Positions 1 to 5,207 of a stretch of 5,648 bases of DNA are shown piece after piece. Numbering within the stretch: the stretch's first letter is position 1; every line of letters starts with the position of its first letter. Made by a program: the position numbers and the translations under genes. This stretch comes from an uncultured Lachnospiraceae bacterium (GTDB taxonomy: Bacteria; Bacillota; Clostridia; Lachnospirales; Lachnospiraceae), in assembly GCA_934370915.1 (NCBI GenBank), contig CAKRNI010000175.1, forward strand, positions 1 to 5,648, in the 5' to 3' direction. The notes beneath the pieces were generated by a model. That model saw nothing but the letters and a program-made list of their open reading frames with translations, did no database searches and had not been told where the DNA came from.

Positions 1-7
1 TGGGCTT

Positions 8-16
8 AGTATAGCA
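8..16 (-). promoter_or_regulatory. Possible extended -10 element of a leftward promoter
   Basis: Read on the minus strand this is TGCTATACT, a TGn extension followed by TATACT, which is close to an ideal extended -10 element. Transcription would start near position 1 and run out of the window to the left. No good -35 hexamer lies 16-18 bp upstream, but extended -10 promoters can work without one. The 16-bp palindrome at 35-50 would sit just upstream of the -35 position. No gene on the left can be seen, so the call rests on the motif alone. Confidence 0.3.
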
Positions 17-34
17 TAACCAAAATAAAATGTA

Positions 35-50
35 TGTTGTATATACAACA
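35..50. promoter_or_regulatory. Perfect 16-bp palindrome, candidate operator
   Basis: TGTTGTATATACAACA is its own exact reverse complement. The core TTGTATATACAA has the GT(N)AC symmetry common in operators of GntR-type dimeric repressors, but that family assignment is only a resemblance. It does not match the Fur-like repeats at 121-142 and 171-193, so it is probably read by another protein. It lies about 100 bp upstream of the fur promoter and close to the possible leftward promoter, so it may control the gene to the left. It has no U-tract and is unlikely to be a terminator. Confidence 0.4.
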
Positions 51-120
51 AAAATGGAAGAAATTGTTAAAAAAATATCAAACAAAGAATTCAAGAGGGC
101 ATGCCTGCACATCAGATTAA

Positions 121-142
121 AATTGGAAATGATTTTCAAATT
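121..142. promoter_or_regulatory. Fur-box-like inverted repeat, upstream operator
   Basis: The core TGGAAAT-G-ATTTTCA (124-138) is a 7-1-7 inverted repeat with one mismatched pair, the geometry known for Fur, Zur and PerR boxes (for example TGATAAT-N-ATTATCA). The outer bases extend the symmetry on both sides. It lies just upstream of the -35 hexamer at 147-152. Its right half, TTTTCAAATTG, recurs exactly in the second site at 184-194. It is probably the upstream half of an autoregulatory operator pair for the adjacent Fur-family gene; which metal controls it cannot be read from DNA. Confidence 0.6.
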
Positions 143-146
143 GTAC

Positions 147-175
147 TTGACATGAAAATAAATTTGTGCTAATTT
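147..175 (+). promoter_or_regulatory. Sigma-A-type promoter for the fur-family gene
   Basis: A consensus -35 hexamer TTGACA (147-152) is followed after 17 bp by TAATTT (170-175). The latter is preceded by TG-C, giving an extended -10 (TGCTAATTT). The expected start of transcription is near 182, leaving a leader of about 28 nt. The -10 lies at the left edge of the second Fur-like palindrome, so a bound repressor would block RNA polymerase directly. Confidence 0.7.
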
Positions 176-193
176 GAAAGAGGTTTTCAAATT
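171..193. promoter_or_regulatory. Fur-box-like inverted repeat overlapping the -10 and start site
   Basis: Nine-base perfect arms AATTTGAAA and TTTCAAATT flank a 5-nt centre (GAGGT). Aligned on its central G (182), it matches the site centred at 131 at 13 of 17 core positions. The two centres are 51 bp apart, close to five helical turns, so two dimers would sit on nearly the same face of the DNA around the promoter. It covers the -10 region, the predicted start site and the leader up to the ribosome binding site, a classic repressor position. Confidence 0.65.
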
Positions 194-194
194 G

Positions 195-202
195 AAGGAG
201 GG
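195..202 (+). promoter_or_regulatory. Ribosome binding site that fixes the fur-family start
   Basis: AAGGAGGG lies 7 nt before ATG 210. The reading frame stays open upstream to a TTG at 174, but that codon falls at the -10 element and has no Shine-Dalgarno sequence, so 210 is the start. Confidence 0.85.
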
Positions 203-209
203 ATTCGGT

Positions 210-635
210 ATGGGAAAGCTTCAGTACAGAACGAAACAAATGACTGAACTTCTTACCTTTCTGGAATCGGTTCAGGGCAGACATGTTACGGTGAATGAGA
301 TCTGTGACGCACTTGCCCAGAAAGGCATTGCCATTGGAACGACGACCGTATATCGCCATCTGGAACGACTGGTGGAGGACGGTACGGTCGCGAAGTATGT
401 GGTCGATGGCACCAGCAGTGCCTGCTTTGAGTATATGGGTGAGCATTCCCGGAAAAATCAGGAACCGTGTTATCACTGCAAATGCGAGAAGTGCGGAAGG
501 CTGATCCACTTGCACTGCGAAGAAGTAGAAAAACTTCGACAGCATATGATAAAAGACCATGGCTTTGAGGTGGATCCATTTAGGATTGTTTTCTATGGAA
601 TCTGTGAGAAATGCAGAAATGAAAAATTTGTATAG
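210..635 (+). CDS. Fur-family metal-responsive transcriptional regulator, probably Zur-like
   Basis: This 141-residue protein has normal Fur-family length. The N-terminal winged helix spans about residues 5-65, with the recognition-helix region GTTTVYRHLERL at 43-54. The C-terminal dimerisation and metal domain has two CEKC motifs (92-95 and 132-135), the usual structural Zn(Cys)4 site of Fur proteins. H89, H100, H102, C103, H112 and H117 are candidate sensory ligands. The usual His-rich HxH stretch before the first CxxC is changed to a Cys-rich form (C87, H89, C90). It is expected to act as a cytoplasmic dimeric repressor that binds DNA when metal-loaded. The twin palindromes around its promoter suggest autoregulation. 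The zinc importer immediately downstream makes Zur the best guess, but sequence alone cannot separate Zur from Fur or PerR, so no symbol is given. It is probably co-transcribed with the small membrane protein 53 nt downstream. Confidence 0.92.
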   Translation: MGKLQYRTKQMTELLTFLESVQGRHVTVNEICDALAQKGIAIGTTTVYRHLERLVEDGTVAKYVVDGTSSACFEYMGEHSRKNQEPCYHCKCEKCGRLIHLHCEEVEKLRQHMIKDHGFEVDPFRIVFYGICEKCRNEKFV

Positions 636-688
636 TATTACAAGATGAAAAGTGTCATACAGACAGTTTTTCAGGAAAGGAGAGAAGC

Positions 689-988
689 ATGAGTACAAGG
701 ACGAGAAAAAGATCTGCGATGATTCTGTGTGTGATGTTTATTCTGGTCACATGGTTCTCTCTATTCTATGTTGCAAAGGAAGAAAATCACATCTGTACAG
801 GGGAAGACTGCCCAATATGTGCCTGTGTGCGTCAGGTGGAGCAGACGATTAAATACCTTGGAACTGGGGCAGATCTGCCAGATGGAACATTTGTCATATT
901 TACATGTATTCTTGCAGCACATGCATGGGATATCTGCCAGATTCCGGCAATGTCCCTGATCAGACAAAAGGTAAGACTGAATGATTGA
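689..988 (+). CDS. Small membrane protein with an extracytoplasmic His/Cys motif, putative zinc-related
   Basis: This 99-residue protein starts at an ATG 5 nt after AAAGGAGA (676-683). A basic N-terminus (residues 1-9) precedes a membrane segment at about 10-28. Next comes the cluster H-x-C-x4-C-x2-C-x-C (H34, C36, C41, C44, C46; core CTGEDCPICAC), then a second, less hydrophobic segment at about 64-89 and a basic tail (QKVRLND). By the positive-inside rule both ends are cytoplasmic and the cluster faces outside, where it could bind Zn(II) or another thiophilic metal. From memory, short proteins with this CxGxxCPxC core and a similar tail occur beside zinc regulators and transporters in Clostridia, and they loosely resemble DUF2946; neither point was checked. 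No biochemical function is known to me. The second segment contains H78, W80 and D81, so it may be amphipathic or part of the metal site. It probably shares the fur-family promoter. Confidence 0.75.
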   Translation: MSTRTRKRSAMILCVMFILVTWFSLFYVAKEENHICTGEDCPICACVRQVEQTIKYLGTGADLPDGTFVIFTCILAAHAWDICQIPAMSLIRQKVRLND

Positions 989-1017
989 ATAAAATCTCTT
1001 TGGTATCAGACAGGGGG

Positions 1018-1045
1018 GGTGTTTTGTAAAAAACATACCTTTCTT
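1018..1045 (+). terminator. Weak possible terminator after the fur-family transcript
   Basis: GGTGTTTT and AAAAC..ACC can fold into an A/U-rich stem with a GTAA loop and a 2-nt bulge, followed by the pyrimidine tract TTTCTTTC. It starts 30 nt after the stop codon of the small membrane protein, a plausible place for termination. The stem is mostly A-U and the U-tract is interrupted, so efficiency would be low. Confidence 0.2.
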
Positions 1046-1105
1046 TCGTGTGCCTAATTTTAAAAAATATGGATTTCAATATATCAGATATCATCATAAT
1101 CCAGA

Positions 1106-1153
1106 CAAATCGTTGCTATATACGTAAAGAACGAGCAGTAACAACGATTTTTG
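1106..1153 (+). other. Long-arm hairpin in the leader of the zinc transporter operon
   Basis: AAATCGTTG (1107-1115) and CAACGATTT (1142-1150) are perfect 9-nt complements separated by 26 nt, and five T residues (1148-1152) end the right arm. The loop can form a smaller CGT/ACG hairpin. It could be a weak intrinsic terminator for the upstream transcript, an attenuator in the leader of the substrate-binding gene, or a protein site; the sequence does not decide. It lies 50 nt before the next start codon. Confidence 0.4.
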
Positions 1154-1202
1154 TGAGATCGTGAAGAGGTATTGACAATTACAGAAATAAGAGGTTTTAT
1201 TC

Positions 1203-2759
1203 ATGAAGAAAAATAGATTAAAATTATCAATGGCGGCATTCGCTGCCCTGACCGCACTCAGCCTTTCTGGCTGCGGACAGAAAAATTCAGAAATAACAGA
1301 AGCTGCTGTATCACAGGAAGAAACAACAGAACAGACAGTATCAGAGAATAAACAGATCAGGGTCGTGACGACGATCTTTCCGGAATATGACTGGGTAAAG
1401 CAGATCGCTGGAGATGAAGCTTCCAATATGGATCTGAAACTGCTTCTTGATAATGGTGTGGATCTGCACAGTTATCAGCCTACGGCGGAAGATATTATGA
1501 AGATCTCCGACTGTGATCTCTTTGTGTATGTCGGGGGAGAATCCGATACATGGGTTGATGGTGCTTTAAAGGAAGCGGTCAATAAGGACATGAAGGTCAT
1601 TAACCTTCTCGATGTATTGAAAGATACGATCAAGACGGAAGAGGCGATGCCGGGAATGCAGAATGAGGAGGGACATAACCACGGATATTCCCATTTTGCT
1701 GACAGCGACGTACAGGATCGAAGCCTTGAAGACTGGACTGGGGACTGGCAGTCGGTATACCCATACCTTGAAAACGGAGATCTTAATGAAGTGATGAAGA
1801 AAAAAGCGGAATCCGGGAAGAAGGCTGAGGAAGAGTATAAACAGTATTATGAGACAGGATATAAGACGGACGTCGAGAAAATTGTAATTGATGGTGCAAA
1901 CGGCACAATGGAATTTACGAAAGACGGAAATGCTGCAAAAGGTACCTATGAGTACCGGGGATACCAGATTTACGATTATAAGTCAGGCAGCAGAGGTGTG
2001 CGCTATTTCTTCGAGAAGACAAGCGGATCTGACGAGGCGCCGAGATATGTCCAGTTCAGCGATCATGGAATCGCCCCTGGAAAGGCTGAACACTTCCACA
2101 TATACGCAGGAAACGAGAGCTTTGATGCCCTTTCCGAGGAGATGGACAACTGGCCGACTTATTATCCAGCAGACATGACTGCAGATGAGATCAAAGAGGA
2201 TATGCTGGAGCATGAGGAGAAAGAGTACGATGAGCATGTATGGCTTTCTCTTAAAAATACAAAGCAGCTCTGCAACGCGATCGCAGAGGCGCTTGAGGAG
2301 ATCGATCCGGAACGAGCGGATATTTATGACGCAAACATGGTTGCGTATGAAGAAAAACTGGATGACCTTGACGCACAGTATCAGGAGACAGTGGACAACG
2401 CAAAACAGAAAACACTTCTTTTCGGTGACCGTTTCCCGTTCCGTTATCTTGTCGATGATTATGGATTAAGCTATTACGCGGCATTTGCTGGTTGTTCAGC
2501 GGAGAGTGAGGCAAGCTTTGAGACGATCTCATTCCTCGCAAAGAAGGTCGATGAGCTTGGACTGAAAAACATTATGACCATCGAAAAATCTGACCAGAAG
2601 ATCGCAAAGACGATCATTGAGAATACGGCGACAAAGGATCAGAAGATCCTGACACTGGATTCCATGCAGTCGACGACATCGGACGATATTGCTAACGGAG
2701 AGACATATCTTTCCGCCATGGAAAAGAACCTGGAAGTATTAAAAGAAGCATTACAGTAG
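1203..2759 (+). CDS. znuA: Zinc ABC transporter substrate-binding lipoprotein with an inserted ZinT domain
   Basis: This 518-residue exported lipoprotein captures Zn(II) for the adjacent ATPase and permease. The signal peptide ends in lipobox LSGC with C24 as the lipidated residue. Residues 52-150 form the N-terminal ZnuA lobe with ligand H89 (DLHSYQPT). A short His-rich stretch (H158, H160, H164) leads into a complete ZinT domain at about 165-337, marked by DWTGDWQSVYP, YKSGSRGVRYFFE, QFSDH, HFHI and NWPTYYP; H288, H297 and H299 match the ZinT zinc site. The ZnuA fold then resumes with H345 (EHVWLSLKN) and D486 (LDSMQ). The usual third histidine is absent: FGDRFPFRYL (407-416) has D409/R410 there. 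Typical ZnuA is about 300 residues, and streptococcal AdcA carries ZinT at its C-terminus, not inside. The start is set by AAGAGG (1189-1194), 8 nt before ATG. The ATPase follows after 11 nt. Function is confident; exact metal affinity is not. Confidence 0.93.
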   Translation: MKKNRLKLSMAAFAALTALSLSGCGQKNSEITEAAVSQEETTEQTVSENKQIRVVTTIFPEYDWVKQIAGDEASNMDLKLLLDNGVDLHSYQPTAEDIMKISDCDLFVYVGGESDTWVDGALKEAVNKDMKVINLLDVLKDTIKTEEAMPGMQNEEGHNHGYSHFADSDVQDRSLEDWTGDWQSVYPYLENGDLNEVMKKKAESGKKAEEEYKQYYETGYKTDVEKIVIDGANGTMEFTKDGNAAKGTYEYRGYQIYDYKSGSRGVRYFFEKTSGSDEAPRYVQFSDHGIAPGKAEHFHIYAGNESFDALSEEMDNWPTYYPADMTADEIKEDMLEHEEKEYDEHVWLSLKNTKQLCNAIAEALEEIDPERADIYDANMVAYEEKLDDLDAQYQETVDNAKQKTLLFGDRFPFRYLVDDYGLSYYAAFAGCSAESEASFETISFLAKKVDELGLKNIMTIEKSDQKIAKTIIENTATKDQKILTLDSMQSTTSDDIANGETYLSAMEKNLEVLKEALQ

Positions 2760-2762
2760 GAG
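2758..2762 (+). promoter_or_regulatory. Ribosome binding site of the ATPase gene, overlapping the upstream stop codon
   Basis: AGGAG shares its first two bases with the TAG stop of the substrate-binding gene and lies 8 nt before ATG 2771. This arrangement implies one transcript and probably coupled translation. Confidence 0.75.
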
Positions 2763-2770
2763 CAAATATC

Positions 2771-3502
2771 ATGGCACAAATGACCTGTCAGAATTTATCG
2801 GTAGGATACGACAACAGAGCAATTCTAAAGAACCTGAATTTTTCGATCAACAGAGGAGAATATCTGTGCATTGTCGGAGAGAACGGGGCGGGAAAGTCTA
2901 CGCTTATGAAGACACTGCTTCATTTACTGCCGCCTGTAAGCGGGAAGATCCTTCTTGGGGACGGGCTGACAGAAAATGAGATCGGATATCTGCCGCAGCA
3001 GACAGGCATTCAAAAGGATTTTCCGGCATCTGTGAGAGAGATTGTTCTCTCTGGATGCCAGCCGCGCTGCGGTCTCCGGCCGTTTTATAGCAAAAAGGAA
3101 AAAGCATGCGCGGTGGAGATGATGGAAAAAATGGAGATCATCGGGCTGGCAGAGAGATGTTTCAGCGAACTTTCCGGTGGGCAGCAGCAGAGAGTTTTGT
3201 TAGCCCGGGCTCTCTGCGCGACAGGAAAGCTTCTGTTCCTCGATGAGCCGGTATCCGGTCTGGATCCAAACGCGTCTGAGGAGATGTACCGCCTGATTGA
3301 ACGGCTGAATTATGAGGATGAGATCACGATCATTATGATCACTCATGATATCCGGGCAGCTCTGCAGTATGCCAGTCATATCCTTCATATCGGAAAATCC
3401 GTGTTTTATGGAACAAAGCAGGAGTATCTCGCGGACATCAATCCTGGGATCATGTCTGCAGGAAGCCGAGAGAAAGTGGGATTAAAATTATGCAGCTTAT
3501 GA
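2771..3502 (+). CDS. znuC: Zinc ABC transporter ATP-binding protein
   Basis: This 243-residue cytoplasmic ATPase powers zinc import. All ABC motifs are intact: Walker A GENGAGKST (36-44), Q-loop LPQQ (74-77), signature LSGGQQQR (134-141), Walker B LLFLDEP (154-160), D-loop SGLDP (162-166) and the switch histidine H192 (ITHD). Length and order fit the ZnuC/AdcC/MntB group of metal ABC ATPases. It follows the binding protein by 11 nt and overlaps the permease by 13 nt, so it sits in one operon with them. ATPases of zinc and manganese importers are hard to tell apart by sequence; zinc is inferred from the ZinT-bearing binding protein. No disrupted motif is seen. Confidence 0.93.
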   Translation: MAQMTCQNLSVGYDNRAILKNLNFSINRGEYLCIVGENGAGKSTLMKTLLHLLPPVSGKILLGDGLTENEIGYLPQQTGIQKDFPASVREIVLSGCQPRCGLRPFYSKKEKACAVEMMEKMEIIGLAERCFSELSGGQQQRVLLARALCATGKLLFLDEPVSGLDPNASEEMYRLIERLNYEDEITIIMITHDIRAALQYASHILHIGKSVFYGTKQEYLADINPGIMSAGSREKVGLKLCSL

Positions 3503-4338
3503 TAGAAAAATTACAGTTATATTTTCAGTATCCGTTTGTGAGGTACGCCCTGGTGGTGGGAGTTCTTATCGCGTTATGTTCCTCCCTGTTGGGGGTCACG
3601 CTGGTGTTGAAACGGTTTTCCTATATCGGAGACGGGCTTTCCCATGTGGCATTTGGCGCGATGGCGGTGGCATCTGTCCTGAATTTTACGAATAATATGG
3701 TATTTATCCTGCCGGTCACGGTGATCTGCGCGATTCTGCTTCTAAGGACAGGGCAGAATACGAAAATCAAGGGAGATGCAGCGATCGCCATGATTTCGGT
3801 GGGAGCATTAGCATTCGGGTACCTTTTAATGAATATTTTTTCCACCGGACCAAATCTTTCCGGCGATGTCTGCAGTACCTTGTTTGGGTCCACATCGATT
3901 CTGACGCTGACGGGAGGGCAGGTGAGACTCTGTTGTGTCCTTTCGGTGGTGGTACTTGCTGTTTTTGTACTGTTCTATCATAAGATTTTCTGCGTGACAT
4001 TTGATGAGACCTTTGCGAAAGCGACCGGAATGAAGACTGATCTTTATAATCTTCTGATCGCGGTCATCACGGCGGTGATCATCGTTCTTGCGATGAATCT
4101 TGTGGGATCGCTTCTGATCTCGGCGCTGGTGATCTTTCCGGCGCTGTCGGCGATGCGGATCTTTCATACATTCCTGCGTGTTACCGTGTGCTCGGTGATC
4201 CTTTCGGTCATCTGCGCGTTTCTTGGGATTCTTGTTTCGATCCTTGCGGGAACACCGGTGGGATCTACCATCGTTGCGGCGGATATGCTCGCGTTTGGGA
4301 TCAGCTGTCTGGCTGGGAAAATAGTGGGGAGGTCATGA
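3490..4338 (+). CDS. znuB: Zinc ABC transporter permease, ABC-3 family
   Basis: This 282-residue integral membrane protein forms the channel as a homodimer. About eight or nine hydrophobic segments are visible, near 17-39, 50-65, 68-86, 97-116, 145-163, 186-204, 205-224, 230-253 and 258-277. Family motifs are present: GDGLSHVAFG (47-56), GDVCSTLFGS (125-134), DETFAKATG (172-180), the ATPase-coupling region LVGSLLISALVIFPA (204-218), and TPVGSTIV (255-262). The start overlaps the ATPase gene by 13 nt; the alternative ATG at 3499 overlaps the upstream TGA as ATGA and would shorten the protein by three residues. Upstream there is only a weak GTGGG (3476-3480), so translation is probably coupled to the ATPase gene. 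Length is normal and nothing appears broken. Confidence 0.93.
   Translation: MQLMIEKLQLYFQYPFVRYALVVGVLIALCSSLLGVTLVLKRFSYIGDGLSHVAFGAMAVASVLNFTNNMVFILPVTVICAILLLRTGQNTKIKGDAAIAMISVGALAFGYLLMNIFSTGPNLSGDVCSTLFGSTSILTLTGGQVRLCCVLSVVVLAVFVLFYHKIFCVTFDETFAKATGMKTDLYNLLIAVITAVIIVLAMNLVGSLLISALVIFPALSAMRIFHTFLRVTVCSVILSVICAFLGILVSILAGTPVGSTIVAADMLAFGISCLAGKIVGRS
4326..4332 (+). promoter_or_regulatory. Ribosome binding site deciding the start of the last lipoprotein gene
   Basis: GGGGAGG lies inside the end of the permease gene, 2 nt before ATG 4335 and 8 nt before ATG 4341. The 8-nt spacing favours 4341. The earlier ATG would add only Met-Ser and overlap the permease stop as ATGA. Confidence 0.6.
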
Positions 4339-4340
4339 GC

Positions 4341-5054
4341 ATGAAGAGAAAAAGAAAAAATACAACGATTCAGTACCGTCATGGTTGTGAACAAAACCCC
4401 ATGTGGTCCTTCCGATGGGACTTCCGCTTTCCGGTGTTACTGCTCGTATCAAGTGTACTCCTGCTTACTGGATGCGCCGGGGAGACGAAGGCGGCAGGGA
4501 GCGCGAAAACGGGGAATTATAATAAAGGAAATTCCGTGAGTGGTGTTCTGGAGAGCAGGACAGCAGAAAGCGTATCAGGAGTCGGTCAGGATAATGGAAA
4601 GGTGAAAGGTACGGAAGACGAAGAATCACTGGAAGATGGAAATAGTCCTGAAGGCACACAAAGTGCGGAAACAGCGGCTTTTGCCAACAATATCAGCACC
4701 GTCGATTACGACCTTACGGAGATGAGCAGTGATATGGTCTATGCCACGGTCTATCAGATGATGATGGAGCCGGAAAAATATGAAGGAAAGACATTCCGGA
4801 TGGAGGGAATCTATTATACGGTCTATTCGGAAGACACGAAAAAGTATTACCATTACTGTATTATCCAGGATGCCACGGCATGCTGTGCCCAGGGAATGGA
4901 GTTTGTGTGGGATGACGGATTCCATGCTTATCCGGATGAGTATCCGGAAAAGAATGCAGATGTGATCGTTGAGGGGACCTTTGAAACATATACGGAGAGT
5001 GGGGACTCCAATTTGTACTGCAGATTGAAGGATGCGTCGATGGAGGTGGAGTAA
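4341..5054 (+). CDS. Lipoprotein with a C-terminal Cys-Cys OB-like domain, putative zinc accessory protein
   Basis: This 237-residue exported lipoprotein is the last gene of the zinc operon. It has an unusually long n-region (about 30 residues, basic at first), a hydrophobic core at 31-43 and lipobox LTGC with C45 lipidated. A low-complexity Gly/Ser/Glu linker spans about 46-118. The folded domain (about 121-237) has a conserved-looking core: YEGKTFRMEGIYY (147-159), HYCIIQDATACCAQGMEF (171-188) and VIVEGTFETY (208-217). The pattern of a GK..x.G strand, a CC pair (C181, C182) and a late V.V.GTF strand resembles the C-terminal OB-like domain of DUF1980/TIGR03943 (YcgQ) proteins, which are often linked to zinc-limitation genes; this is a remote match from memory. 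C173, C181, C182, C227, H171 and H195 are possible metal ligands. A frame open back to 4188 only overlaps the permease and is not coding. A role in zinc capture or delivery is inferred from context. Confidence 0.82.
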   Translation: MKRKRKNTTIQYRHGCEQNPMWSFRWDFRFPVLLLVSSVLLLTGCAGETKAAGSAKTGNYNKGNSVSGVLESRTAESVSGVGQDNGKVKGTEDEESLEDGNSPEGTQSAETAAFANNISTVDYDLTEMSSDMVYATVYQMMMEPEKYEGKTFRMEGIYYTVYSEDTKKYYHYCIIQDATACCAQGMEFVWDDGFHAYPDEYPEKNADVIVEGTFETYTESGDSNLYCRLKDASMEVE

Positions 5055-5144
5055 TGTAGTGTCAGGAGTTTCAACTTGGCGGAAGGTACGCACCAGACAG
5101 GCTTCGGACGTGGGTGCAATATGTGAACTTATATGACAACAAAA

Positions 5145-5186
5145 GGGCAGAGGGCTGACGCTTGGGCGTCAGCTGCTCTGCCTTTT
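5145..5186. terminator. Strong, probably bidirectional intrinsic terminator
   Basis: GGCAGAG (5146-5152) pairs with CTCTGCC (5176-5182), and GCTGACGC (5154-5161) pairs with GCGTCAGC (5166-5173) around a TTGG loop. Only a small internal loop interrupts the 15-bp GC-rich stem. TTTT follows on the plus strand and AAAA (5141-5144) precedes it, giving a U-run on the minus strand too. It ends the zinc operon 91 nt after its last stop codon and lies just past the stop codon of the convergent minus-strand gene, so it probably serves both. Confidence 0.9.
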
Positions 5187-5207
5187 CCAAAGAGCTTGAT
5201 TATATGA

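Noticed and set aside
174..209. Upstream TTG start adding 12 residues to the fur-family protein
   Set aside because: The codon lies in the -10 element and operator, has no Shine-Dalgarno, and ATG 210 has an excellent one at the right spacing.
117..698. 193-residue open frame antisense to the fur-family gene
   Set aside because: It covers a clearly real Fur-family gene and its operators, has no ribosome binding site and no recognisable domain.
1013..1019. Run of seven G, possible phase-variable tract
   Set aside because: It lies after the stop codon of the small membrane protein and not in any supported gene or mapped promoter, so slippage would have no obvious effect.
1056..1082. AATTTTAAA ... 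TTTCAATAT as a third Fur-like operator
   Set aside because: Both halves resemble the fur-promoter arms, but the spacer is 9 nt instead of 5 and the right arm has two mismatches; in A+T-rich DNA this is expected by chance.
1172..1200. TTGACA-17 bp-TTTTAT promoter before the substrate-binding gene
   Set aside because: Transcription would start near 1206, after the ATG at 1203, and the next in-frame ATG (1230) lacks a ribosome binding site and would remove the basic n-region of the signal peptide.
4188..4340. Upstream extension of the last lipoprotein
   Set aside because: It overlaps the permease in another frame, would bury the signal peptide, and a good ribosome binding site precedes ATG 4341.
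4626..5093. 155-residue minus-strand open frame opposite the last lipoprotein
   Set aside because: It is a shadow of the plus-strand gene, with no domain or ribosome binding site seen.
5089..5118. GCACC/GGTGC inverted repeat after the lipoprotein stop codon
   Set aside because: Only five pairs close an 18-nt loop with no U-run; the real terminator is at 5145-5186.
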